From Verrucomicrobiota bacterium (GTDB lineage Bacteria > Verrucomicrobiota > Verrucomicrobiia > JADLBR01): a stretch of DNA of 64,000 bases. Position numbers and translations under genes: made by a program. The notes under the pieces were generated by a model. It had not been told where the DNA came from. It saw nothing but the letters and a program-made list of their open reading frames with translations, and made no database searches. Positions 8,052-16,357 of the stretch are shown piece after piece. The DNA lies in contig JAKQKQ010000234.1 of NCBI GenBank assembly GCA_029560585.1, forward strand, positions 1 through 64,000, written 5' to 3'. How positions within the stretch are numbered: the stretch's first letter is position 1; every line of letters begins with the position of its first letter.

Positions 8052-9107
8052 ATGAAGGCGAAGCGATGGGGCTGGGGAACAGGGGAGGGGCGGCGCGGGA
8101 ATGTCCTGGTGACGCTGGCGCTGGGATTGGTTATGCTGCTGGGCGCGGCAGGCCTTGGATTGGATTATGCGATACTGACTGCGGACGCATCGCGCCTGCA
8201 GACGGCCTGCGATTTTGCGGCGCTGGCGGGGGCGCTACTGCTGAAGCGGACGCCACAGGATGGTGATGCGGACGATGTCGCCAGCGCCCGGGCGGACGCG
8301 GTTCGGGTGGCGGAGGGGCAGATGGATACGCTACAGGACCTGCGGGTGACTTTCGCGCAGGACAATACGCTCGTTCGGGTGGAGGCGGACTATGAGCGAC
8401 AGCATTTTTTCATGCGGGTCCTTGGCAGGATGAACTCGAGCATCACGCGGCACGCCACAGCGGAGGCCTCGGTGGTTGCGGGGGTGACGGGAGCAGCGCC
8501 GCTGGCGATCACGACTACCGACTACGACAACTATAAGGGCGGGAATCCACTGACCGTGCGGATGGCGCGAAACCAGGACGAGTCGTTTGATCCGGGCGAT
8601 GTCTTGGGCATGAGCACGGACGACACCCCTAGCAAACCAGTCAGCCACTGGGAGTCCGAGGTAAAGACCGGGGTTGCGACGACCACCAGCGTGGGGCAGA
8701 CACTCGTGAACTCCATAAACGCGGACACCCGGAATCAGGGGCGCCGGTTGGTCGGCGCGCTGAAGGATGATAGCGACAGTCGGATCGCCCGTGCAGCCGC
8801 GGCGCCGTGGTGTGACGATGGGGGCAAGTACACATTCCCGAATTACCCCACGGACGACCCGCGGGTTATGACGATCATGGTGACTGATCCGAAAAGCCAG
8901 ACGAATGGGACGTCAGAGTTTATCACGCGGCGCCTGATCTCGGTTTATCTGGAGGACTCCTATCGGGTGGGGACCGAGGCCTTCATGCGCATCCGAATTC
9001 TGCCGTACAGGGCATTCAACAGCGAGACCCCAGGGCTGGTCGTGGGAGGCCCAGGGACGGTGAATTCGGGACTATATGTGATCCGGCTGATCGATGACCT
9101 CGACTGA
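8052..9107 (+). CDS. TadG-like membrane-anchored protein (Flp pilus assembly type)
   Basis: 351 residues. A short basic N-terminus GRRGNVLVTLALGLVMLLGAAGLGLDYA, with one transmembrane helix at about 16-38, matches the TadE/TadG N-terminal domain. The following DASRLQTACDFAALAGA is typical for TadG-like proteins. The rest is exported and unrecognised. TadG/TadE pseudopilins work with Tad (type IVc) pili, but no TadA/B/C or Flp pilin genes are in view. AGAAGGGAGAGG precedes the ATG. The last 36 bp overlap the 3' end of the convergent hybrid kinase gene. Confidence 0.75.
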   Translation: MKAKRWGWGTGEGRRGNVLVTLALGLVMLLGAAGLGLDYAILTADASRLQTACDFAALAGALLLKRTPQDGDADDVASARADAVRVAEGQMDTLQDLRVTFAQDNTLVRVEADYERQHFFMRVLGRMNSSITRHATAEASVVAGVTGAAPLAITTTDYDNYKGGNPLTVRMARNQDESFDPGDVLGMSTDDTPSKPVSHWESEVKTGVATTTSVGQTLVNSINADTRNQGRRLVGALKDDSDSRIARAAAAPWCDDGGKYTFPNYPTDDPRVMTIMVTDPKSQTNGTSEFITRRLISVYLEDSYRVGTEAFMRIRILPYRAFNSETPGLVVGGPGTVNSGLYVIRLIDDLD

Positions 9108-11603
9108 TTGGGGCCGGGGTGACGCGCTAAGGATCTCGTAGAGGCGCTCGAGCCGCAGGGGCTTGGCGATGTAGTCGTCCATGCCGGCGTCGAGGCAACG
9201 CTTGCGATCCTCGGCTGTTGCGAACGCCGTCATGGCCACGATCCTGGGATAGACGGCGGGGGCCGGGCGGGTGAGGTGAATCCTGCGGGTGGCCTCGAGG
9301 CCATCCATGATGGGCATCTGGACGTCCATGAGGATGAGGTCGTAGGGCTGGCGGTCCAGGGCGCGCAGGACCTCCTCGCCGTTCTCGGCGACATCGGCGG
9401 AGTAGCCCATCTTTCCGAGCGTCAGCAATGCGACCTTCTGGTTGACGCGATTGTCTTCCGCCAGAAGGATCCTGAGCGGGCGTCTTTTGGATAGCGTGGG
9501 GTCGATCAGGCCCTGGGTGTGAACCTGGGGGGAGCGTTTCGTTCGGCCGACGATGGTATTGTGGAGGGCATGCCTCAGATTGGAGACATGCAGCGGTTTG
9601 GCCAACATCGCGCAGGCGGCGGGACCGCGGACGTGCTCGGCCGAGACCGCGCAATGGGGGGGGTGGAGGAGAATCACCGGGATCTTGCTGTTGGGGAGAA
9701 GGGAATCGGCCACGTCCAGACCGGCCAAATCGGGGCTGCTGATGTCCCAAACGACGGCGTCACAACGCGAATCCGCGGCGATAGATTCGATGGCCGCATG
9801 GGGTGTGGGGCATTCTAGGGTCACGATGCCCCAGGCGTGCAACTGTCTGTTGAGGATCTGGATGGCGGTGGGGTTTGAGGAGATGATGAGGACGCGCATT
9901 CCGCGCAGGGTGTCAGGGGGAACCGGTGTCTGGGCGGGTGGGGTGGTGGCGGGCAGCCGGATGGTGAACTGGAAATTGGAACCCTTTCCGGGCAGGCTCT
10001 CGGCCCAGATCTGGCCGCCCATCAGGTGGCAGAGGCGGAGGCAGATTGCGAGACCCAGGCCCGTGCCCCCGTACCGGCGCGTCGTGGAAGAATCGACCTG
10101 GCTGAAGGGTTTGAAGAGCCGGTCCATCTTATCTGGCGGAATACCGATGCCGGTGTCCCTGACCTGGAAGTGAAAATCGAAGTGATCTCCGTCGGGGGGC
10201 AGGCCCTGCGCTGGATTGGCGGGGAGGGCGTCAAGGCGAATAACGATCTCGCCGCTCTCGGTAAACTTAATGGCGTTGGAGAGCAGATTGAACAGGATCT
10301 GGCGGATGCGTGTCTGGTCGCCGATGACGGTCGTGGGGCAATCGGGGTCCAAGTCGCACCACACTTCAAGTCCCTTCTCGACGGCGCGGGCAGCGAGTAG
10401 ATCGAGTGCAGACTCCACGCAGGAGCCGAGGTCAAACGGGATGTTTTCAAGGCTGAGGCTGCCGGCCTCGATTTTGGATAGGTCGAGGATATCGTCGATA
10501 AGGGACAGGAGATCGTCACCGCACTGGCGGATGGTATCGACGTACTCCCTTTGTTCCGGCGTCAGGGGTGTGTTGACCAGCAGGCGGGCCATCCCTATGA
10601 CGCCGTGCATCGGGGTGCGGATCTCGTGGCTCATGGTGGCCAGGAATGAGGACTTCGCCTGCGATCCCTCGATCGCGAGATCGCGGGCCCGCGCGAGTTC
10701 CCGCTCGAATTGGACTCGCCGGGTGATGTCCCGGAATTGCCAGACGTGCCCCAGATAGGCGTCGTCAACCGTGATGGGGATGAAATCCCTTTCGAATATC
10801 CTGCCGTCCGCCATGTGCAGTTGCTCGCCGGCCAACGGCTGTCGGTGATGGAGGATTTCGAGCACCCGGTCGACAAACGCCTCTGGCGCGCCGACCGATG
10901 ATTTCATGTATTCGATGAAGGCGGAGCCATCGATGCCCTCCAGTTTCTCGGGCGTGGCGTGGGGCGCGAACAGGGTGCAGAACCGAGGGTTGGCCAAGAT
11001 GATTTTGCCGTTCTGGTCTTCCATGAGAACGGCGGTATCGATGCTGCTGATGAGGTGCGCGAGGCGGACCGTGGTCGCGCGCAGGCGCTCGTCGGCGCGG
11101 ATGCGCTCGATCTGGGCGGCGGCCCTGGTGGCAAAGATGTGCGTGCTGGCGCCGATTTGTTCGGGGTGCGGCATCGGCTTGTCGTCGATGACGCAGATGT
11201 GCCCGATGGGGTGCCCCGCGGAGTCGTAGAGTGCTTCTCCAAGGAAGCTCTGGGCCTTGAGCAGGCGCAGGAAGGGGTCTGCGGGATAGCGTTCGGCGGC
11301 CTCGCACTCGACGCACTTGCGGCCTTCGCGGTAGATGTCGCCGGCTGCCGTTTGGTCGAGGCGTGGCGGCAGGGGAGGGATGCTCAGTCCCTCCGACCAG
11401 CGTGCGCGAATCTCATAGGAAGCTGCGTCCGGGGCCGGGATCTCGCCGATGATCACGGCGCGCACACCGAGCACGGAGCCGAGGCGTTTGGCCAATTCTG
11501 GGAAAAACTGGTCGCTGGAGATGGCGCCAAGCGCCTCTTCCGCGAGACATCGGAAGGTGTCGCGAATGACGCGGTACTCAGTATTGGTGCGCGGCGAACT
11601 CAC
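9072..11603 (-). CDS. Hybrid sensor histidine kinase, GAF-PAS-HisKA-HATPase-REC-REC
   Basis: 843 residues, no transmembrane helix. GAF covers about 10-170, PAS about 180-300, and the HisKA H-box TMSHEIRTPMHGVIG has His326. The ATPase domain includes DTGIGIP and GGTGLGLAI. The first receiver (about 575-690) keeps an Asp in VVWDISSPD but has lost the N-terminal acidic pair (VLIISSNP) and is probably pseudo-receiver. The second receiver (about 715-830) is canonical (LAEDNRVNQ, LILMDVQMPIMDG, IAKPL). It is a BarA-like phosphorelay protein. The start is GTG at 11603. It sits between two sets of tad-like genes, which may be its targets. Confidence 0.9.
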   Translation of the reverse strand: MSSPRTNTEYRVIRDTFRCLAEEALGAISSDQFFPELAKRLGSVLGVRAVIIGEIPAPDAASYEIRARWSEGLSIPPLPPRLDQTAAGDIYREGRKCVECEAAERYPADPFLRLLKAQSFLGEALYDSAGHPIGHICVIDDKPMPHPEQIGASTHIFATRAAAQIERIRADERLRATTVRLAHLISSIDTAVLMEDQNGKIILANPRFCTLFAPHATPEKLEGIDGSAFIEYMKSSVGAPEAFVDRVLEILHHRQPLAGEQLHMADGRIFERDFIPITVDDAYLGHVWQFRDITRRVQFERELARARDLAIEGSQAKSSFLATMSHEIRTPMHGVIGMARLLVNTPLTPEQREYVDTIRQCGDDLLSLIDDILDLSKIEAGSLSLENIPFDLGSCVESALDLLAARAVEKGLEVWCDLDPDCPTTVIGDQTRIRQILFNLLSNAIKFTESGEIVIRLDALPANPAQGLPPDGDHFDFHFQVRDTGIGIPPDKMDRLFKPFSQVDSSTTRRYGGTGLGLAICLRLCHLMGGQIWAESLPGKGSNFQFTIRLPATTPPAQTPVPPDTLRGMRVLIISSNPTAIQILNRQLHAWGIVTLECPTPHAAIESIAADSRCDAVVWDISSPDLAGLDVADSLLPNSKIPVILLHPPHCAVSAEHVRGPAACAMLAKPLHVSNLRHALHNTIVGRTKRSPQVHTQGLIDPTLSKRRPLRILLAEDNRVNQKVALLTLGKMGYSADVAENGEEVLRALDRQPYDLILMDVQMPIMDGLEATRRIHLTRPAPAVYPRIVAMTAFATAEDRKRCLDAGMDDYIAKPLRLERLYEILSASPRPQSVEVIDQPDHI

Positions 11604-11655
11604 CTTGTCTCAAAATACCAGCGCGACCGCCGGCCGCAACACCGGAGCTGGGCGC

Positions 11656-13335
11656 TCACTTTGTGAGGCGGGTCGCGAGATAGATGCCGAGCGCAATGTA
11701 GGTCCGGTTCAGTTCGTCGGGGTTTCTCGCCAGGGTGAAGCCGAAGGTCTCGTCGTAGGGCTGGTTGGGATCGATCGCGGAGTACGGCGGGCTGCTGTCA
11801 CCGGGATTGAGGTTGGCCATCTTCTTAAGGACGTCGGTATCCAGCTGGGTGTCCGAGCCGAAACCTATGGTGAAGATGGTCACCCGTCGCGGGTCTGAGC
11901 GGGTCTTTCTGGCGGCGGCGCAATAACGGAGCGCGTGGGTCCGGGCCTCCGCGCGAATATTGTCCCCATCGCTGATGGCCTTCCACTTTCCGTTATCGGC
12001 GGAGAGGAACCGGAAGTCCGTGACGAATCGCTCGTAGGATTTCCTCCTGTCGCCTGGGATCGAAACGTTGGCGAACCTGTATCTCGTGTGGATCTCTCCG
12101 ATGGAGCTGTCATTCAGGACCTTGCTGTAGTCGGAGCCGTAGCCGCTGGCGGAATCGAGCTTGCCGGGAACGTTCAGGCAGTTCGTGTAGGAACCGCCCC
12201 CCGCCTGATTGAATTTGAAGTATTGGCTCGTGCCGACCGTGGCGAACGCCCAGTTGAGGGAGTCGCCGGATGCGCTGCCGAGGACCGCGTCCAGATTGCG
12301 AAAGTAGACGCCGCTGCCGATGGAATTTGTGCGGACGAAGGTGAAGCCCCCGGCCTCGCCGGAGAAGTTGTAGGACGGGCCAGACTGGCTGCGCTTTGGG
12401 GCCATCCCGCTGCCATCGGTTCCCCCCTGTGCGGTGCTTGAGTAGAGGCCATCCTCGCTAAGGTAATTCTCCTCCCACCAGGACTGGGCGGTTCCCGGCG
12501 GGGCATTCGAGAACGCGCCCATGATGTTCGGCGGGCGGGTGCGGAAAGTGTTGAACTTGCCATCGGTCATGAATACGACGATCTTCTTCACGCCCTTCTC
12601 GTTGTAGGCGCGCAGCTGCTCCATGTCTTGGAGGGCCATTCGGAGGCAGTCGCCGGGGCCGGTGTTGCCGGCGAACTTGATCCTATTGTCGCTCGTGTTG
12701 AAAAGGTCTCTCATGGCCTGACTTTGAAAGTTGGTGGTGAAGCCGAGTTCCCGGACGGCGGTCCACGAATAGGAATAGATGCCGACGGTGTCGAAGCCGG
12801 GGACAAAGTTGGAGAGGAACGTGGGGATCGTGGCGGGGATGGTGGTGGATCCATCATTGCCTGTCATGGATCCGGAGCGGTCGATGATGAGGGCCATGGC
12901 GATCGGGAAGCGGACGGCCTCGGCGCTGGCGGCGACCGGGACCTCGTTGAAACCGAGGACCCGCATGAAGGTCATAGGCTGGACCCCGCGAGCCTTGACG
13001 CCCACGTTGACCTTGATCGGAAGGCCGGTGACATCCCGCTCGAAGACGATCGAAATATCATTGGTCACATTGACGACAGCCTTGAGGTCGTTGGCGTGCA
13101 CGGCGTCGTAGGCGTATTGGCGCATCTGGTCCTCGGGCTTTCCGATGTGGCGGGTGGTCACGATGGCGGCGGCATCGACGGCCTTGTTGAGCCGGGCACG
13201 CCGGACGTAGGCCAGGCCGCCATCGATCCCGAGGCCCGTGAGGGCGAGCAGCACGACAAGGCTGAGGGCAAACAGAACGAGGGTCTGGCCGCGCCGGGGG
13301 CACCGGCGACCCGCGCTAGAAATAGGCGGTGTCAT
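11656..13335 (-). CDS. TadG-like protein with von Willebrand factor A domain
   Basis: 559 residues. A TadG-type N-terminal helix lies at about 18-38 (GQTLVLFALSLVVLLALTGLG), followed by ARLNKAVDAAAI. A VWA domain starts at about 147 with the MIDAS motif DRSGS (Asp152, Ser154, Ser156) and has FMTDGKFN near 265. VWA-containing TadG proteins are exported, membrane-tethered and may act as adhesins or assembly factors of Tad pili. It is the third gene of a reverse operon. Its ATG at 13335 lies 20 bp inside the end of the upstream TadE gene, so translation is probably coupled. Confidence 0.82.
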   Translation of the reverse strand: MTPPISSAGRRCPRRGQTLVLFALSLVVLLALTGLGIDGGLAYVRRARLNKAVDAAAIVTTRHIGKPEDQMRQYAYDAVHANDLKAVVNVTNDISIVFERDVTGLPIKVNVGVKARGVQPMTFMRVLGFNEVPVAASAEAVRFPIAMALIIDRSGSMTGNDGSTTIPATIPTFLSNFVPGFDTVGIYSYSWTAVRELGFTTNFQSQAMRDLFNTSDNRIKFAGNTGPGDCLRMALQDMEQLRAYNEKGVKKIVVFMTDGKFNTFRTRPPNIMGAFSNAPPGTAQSWWEENYLSEDGLYSSTAQGGTDGSGMAPKRSQSGPSYNFSGEAGGFTFVRTNSIGSGVYFRNLDAVLGSASGDSLNWAFATVGTSQYFKFNQAGGGSYTNCLNVPGKLDSASGYGSDYSKVLNDSSIGEIHTRYRFANVSIPGDRRKSYERFVTDFRFLSADNGKWKAISDGDNIRAEARTHALRYCAAARKTRSDPRRVTIFTIGFGSDTQLDTDVLKKMANLNPGDSSPPYSAIDPNQPYDETFGFTLARNPDELNRTYIALGIYLATRLTK

Positions 13336-13867
13336 AGACGCGGTTTGTCTCCCCGACAGTCGAGTTGAGGTTTCCGAATCCGAATCGCATGACGGGGACG
13401 AAGCGGAGGTACGTTTCCACGACGTACAGGATCTGATTGGACTGGAGATTCACGGTGGAGGGCAGGGTGGCCACCCCGCCCAGGCCGGCGCCCAAGACCT
13501 TGGCGTTTGCCGAGAGGTTGCCGAATGCCCCGTATTGGACGATGGCGGGCTGATTGTCGGACGCGCGCCTCATGACCTGCGCGACGTAGATGCGGCCGTC
13601 GTTCGTCAGATTGACGGGCTGGGCGATGGAGGCGGCGGCGGCCATGACATTTGGGAAGTTCGTGGCGGCGGGGCTGTCGAGTCGCCGTACGGCGAGCATG
13701 CCGGTCTCGCGCGTGAGGTTCACCGCCGTCTGCTTGATGATCACATAGCGGCCAAATTCGAACAGCATCGCCAGTAGCATGACGATGACGGGGAAGGTGA
13801 GCGCGAACTCGACCATGGCTTGCGCGCGGCTGGCGCGAAGACTGCTGTGGCTAGAGGAAGTCATCAT
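13316..13867 (-). CDS. TadE-like pseudopilin
   Basis: 183 residues. The N-terminal region SRAQAMVEFALTFPVIVMLLAMLFEFGRY is the TadE domain: a Glu-containing processing-like region plus one membrane helix, followed by an exported part of unknown structure. The start at 13867 is chosen because GGAG lies 7 bases upstream within the end of the preceding gene; the longer in-frame extension is unlikely. It overlaps the preceding TadE-like gene by 17 bp and the following TadG/VWA gene by 20 bp. The family's role is minor pseudopilin in Tad pilus assembly. Confidence 0.8.
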   Translation of the reverse strand: MMTSSSHSSLRASRAQAMVEFALTFPVIVMLLAMLFEFGRYVIIKQTAVNLTRETGMLAVRRLDSPAATNFPNVMAAAASIAQPVNLTNDGRIYVAQVMRRASDNQPAIVQYGAFGNLSANAKVLGAGLGGVATLPSTVNLQSNQILYVVETYLRFVPVMRFGFGNLNSTVGETNRVYDTAYF

Positions 13868-14375
13868 TGTATTTCTCCGACACGAATGTCGAGGATACGA
13901 TGAGGTTGGACCCGTTATTGAAGTTGTTGTTGCCCCCGAAGATGGCGTTGTAGAATCCAACCAGGGGGGTGTGATAGCCGTATCGGTATTCGACCCTGAT
14001 GGTGAAGGTGGCGTTTGCGCCGCCGAAGTCCGCGTTGGTGGTGTTGCGGTTGGCGAAAAGGACTCGAGCGTTTGGGCTGGGGAGCAGGCCCAGTGAAGAA
14101 TTGTAGAGGATCTGGCGGGCGGCGGCTTCCACGGTCGCGTGGGCGACGTCCCCCACGTTGGTTTGCCCGACCAGGGCCTGGCGACCGGCCTCGCGGACGG
14201 CGTGCTGCAGGGTCTGGTGGACGAAGAACATGTGGCTCCACTGCATCAAGGCCAGGAAGAAGAGCATGAAGATAGGGAAGACCAGTGAGAATTCCGTCAG
14301 GGATTGGCCCTGCGCCTGGGCTTGTGCCGCGAAATGATTTCGACATCCAAACGGCCGTCGGAGAATCGCCCTCAC
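13851..14375 (-). CDS. TadE-like pseudopilin, first gene of the operon
   Basis: 174 residues. The stretch GQSLTEFSLVFPIFMLFFLALMQW carries the TadE signature Glu and the single helix (about 24-46). The rest, including a glycine/asparagine-rich segment (GGNNNFNNGSN), is exported. It begins with GTG at 14375; no better start is available. It is followed at once by a second TadE-like gene and by TadG/VWA in an overlapping operon. Upstream, TTAA repeats at 14423-14464 probably mark its promoter. Confidence 0.78.
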   Translation of the reverse strand: MRAILRRPFGCRNHFAAQAQAQGQSLTEFSLVFPIFMLFFLALMQWSHMFFVHQTLQHAVREAGRQALVGQTNVGDVAHATVEAAARQILYNSSLGLLPSPNARVLFANRNTTNADFGGANATFTIRVEYRYGYHTPLVGFYNAIFGGNNNFNNGSNLIVSSTFVSEKYNDDFL

Positions 14376-14713
14376 AATTCGAGGATACTCTTGGAGGAGA
14401 GACAGTGCAATGGGCGGCAGACTTAAGAAAGGGCATCGGCGATTAATGCTGGGTTAAGTGGTAATACACTTAGAGATAAATGTGGTCGTCGGGTGATCGG
14501 TGGTGTGCGCGGCGCAGAGTATGTCCGCCGATGGACATCGTTCCGGTGCGGACAGGATGAGGCAGGTGCGAAGTCAACGCGGGCGGGCAGGGGCGTGCGC
14601 GGGGTATCGGCTTACGGCGTGACGTGCGGCGTTGGCGTGGATCGGGTGGGCACTTGCGGGGGTGTGGGCGAGCGCTACTTGCTTGCGGGAACGCGGGCCT
14701 GCGCCACGCCGCG
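14376..14713. other. Divergent intergenic region with TTAA repeats
   Basis: 338 bp between the TadE operon and the DUF1854 gene. It contains TTAAGAAAGGG (14423), TTAATGCTGGG (14443) and TTAAGTGGTAA (14454). The last two are 11 bp apart and match words in the two other promoter regions of this locus. The remainder up to 14713 is GC-rich and shows no supported gene. Confidence 0.45.
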
Positions 14714-14998
14714 ATGAACGAATTCGATGGCCCCGTCGATCTGATCGATGAGGCGCAGCGCGAGTTTATGCCGGTGATCGAGCGGATCCTGGGCGTCGGG
14801 GCCGTCGGGGAGCCCGCCGAGTGGCATGTTCGGACCGACCGCGGAGACGCCCGCATCTGCCTGCCAAGCGAGGAGAACATCCGGGTGCTGGGCGGCCATG
14901 GCGTCTTGGTCACCGACGCGCACGGCGTCCGGTTTCTCATTCCTGACAGGCGGACTTTGGATGCAAGGAGCAGGCGGGTGATAGCGTGCTACCTCTGA
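14714..14998 (+). CDS. Short DUF1854 family protein
   Basis: 94 residues with a clear match to the C-terminal half of DUF1854: REFMPVIERI, WHVRTDRG, LPSEENIRVL, VTDAHGVRFLIPD and LDARSR. DUF1854 proteins are usually about 130-150 residues and often sit with cyanophycin genes. Here the N-terminal strand region is missing; an upstream in-frame extension to 14624 does not resemble it. No cyanophycin gene is nearby. It may be a truncated remnant or a short variant. It ends 5 bp before the convergent DUF1624 gene. Confidence 0.7.
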   Translation: MNEFDGPVDLIDEAQREFMPVIERILGVGAVGEPAEWHVRTDRGDARICLPSEENIRVLGGHGVLVTDAHGVRFLIPDRRTLDARSRRVIACYL

Positions 14999-15003
14999 GG
15001 CAC

Positions 15004-16080
15004 TCATGGCGCGGGGGAGGCCGGCGCGCGCCGCCATCGGCTGGAGATGGCCGAGATGGCATAGGGAGTGGCAAAGAGCACGGCGCACATTGCGGCGTAG
15101 AGAAGGCAAAACCCCCACAGGCGCACCACACCGAGCAAAGGGCGCAAGATGAGCGCGGCGATGACCAGGTGCAACACGTAGAGGAGGAGGGAGCGCTGGC
15201 CGAGGAGGCGCACGGGCCGCCATGGACCGCGCGCGCCGACGAGATCGCCGAGATACAAGAGCACGATGACGGCGCCGCCTGCGGCGACGAAGTACGCGAC
15301 CGTCGGGGGATAGAACAGTTCGCTGAATCCCGAGCGGACGTACTGGGACCCGGATTCTGGGAGCCAGCACGCGGCCCCGATTGCGAGCATTGCCATGGCG
15401 AGGAGAGGCGGTCGGGTCACCGGGGGCACGTTGGGGGTGGCCGAGGGTGCAGGTGGGGCCGCCGCCGGCACCGGCCAACGTCGCACGGCAAGATGGACAC
15501 CGAGGAAAGTGAAGCCGAGCCATGGGCACAGCGGAAACCATCCGTCGACGAGCATTTGCCGGACGCAGACGGGGATGTTGCCGGGAAATGCGGCGATCTG
15601 ACTTAGCCGCAGGGCGACCGGCTGCGCCGAATACCCCACCACGTGCTGCAGGATGGGGGCCGATCCAACGAGGGTGACGAGGCAGGCCCAGCGGGCGGCC
15701 GTTGGCATTCGAAGTGCGACGAGCGCCAGCGGCATCGAGAGTCCAAGTGGGTATAGGACATCAAATGTCTGAAACGGCAACTGCCCCCAGAGGATCATGT
15801 CGAGGGTGGCGCCCACCGCTATGATGGCCGCGCCCCGCAGGACAAAGTGGCGGAGCGTCCGACCCTTTTGGCGGTGGGACAGTACAACCATCATTGCGGC
15901 CAGAGAGAAGAACAGGGGTGCGGCGATGGACCCGAGCGCCCTGAGCAAGAGGGGATGCGGGTTGGCGAGCAGGAGGCCGGCCGTGTTGGCCTCGACCATC
16001 GTGAGGATGGCGATTCCCCTGAGCCAATCGATCGCGTCGTCGCGCGCTGTGTGGCGAATTCTCACTTTGGCTGAATCCAT
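15004..16080 (-). CDS. DUF1624 / heparan-alpha-glucosaminide N-acetyltransferase-like membrane protein
   Basis: 358 residues with about nine or ten transmembrane helices. It opens with DDAIDWLRGIAILTMVEANTAG, the DUF1624 start that carries the DxLRG motif. Family members transfer acyl groups across the membrane, as human HGSNAT does to glucosamine, or belong to the wider YeiB group. The C-terminal half contains the motifs SLLLYVLHLVIAALIL typical of these acyltransferases. The substrate is unknown. The gene is single, and its promoter region overlaps the REPIN-like element at 16130. Confidence 0.75.
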   Translation of the reverse strand: MDSAKVRIRHTARDDAIDWLRGIAILTMVEANTAGLLLANPHPLLLRALGSIAAPLFFSLAAMMVVLSHRQKGRTLRHFVLRGAAIIAVGATLDMILWGQLPFQTFDVLYPLGLSMPLALVALRMPTAARWACLVTLVGSAPILQHVVGYSAQPVALRLSQIAAFPGNIPVCVRQMLVDGWFPLCPWLGFTFLGVHLAVRRWPVPAAAPPAPSATPNVPPVTRPPLLAMAMLAIGAACWLPESGSQYVRSGFSELFYPPTVAYFVAAGGAVIVLLYLGDLVGARGPWRPVRLLGQRSLLLYVLHLVIAALILRPLLGVVRLWGFCLLYAAMCAVLFATPYAISAISSRWRRAPASPAP

Positions 16081-16129
16081 CCGGGGTCGCGACCAGCGGG
16101 GACCTGTGGGCCCGATTCCGGGGGGCCTT

Positions 16130-16357
16130 TAGCCTGCATATTTCACGCTTCCGCGTGAAATATGCAGGCTCAGAGGAAAACCGCGCTCCGAAAAACGTGA
16201 TTTTTTAGGGTCTGGGGCCATCGATCCGCGATACACGCTCTGCAACCGCGAAAGGACCCAGTCTTTGCCTGACCTTTCGCAATGAATGGCTTTCATGGCG
16301 CGGTTTTCCCAGAGCCCGGAAGTTCACAGCCGGCAGGCTGTGAAATATCCGGGTTAG
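16130..16357. repeat. REPIN-like element, copy 1
   Basis: About 228 bp. The left hairpin has arms AGCCTGCATATTTCACGC (16131-16148) and its exact complement (16153-16170). The right hairpin has arms TTCACAGCC (16323-16331) and its complement (16336-16344). Inside them a near-perfect inverted repeat GAGGAAAACCGCGC / GCGCGGTTTTCCC flanks a less conserved core. A second copy lies at 62702-62907 and a solo unit at 41037-41080. The right end supplies the stop codon of the HtrA-like gene (16354-16356). Confidence 0.85.
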
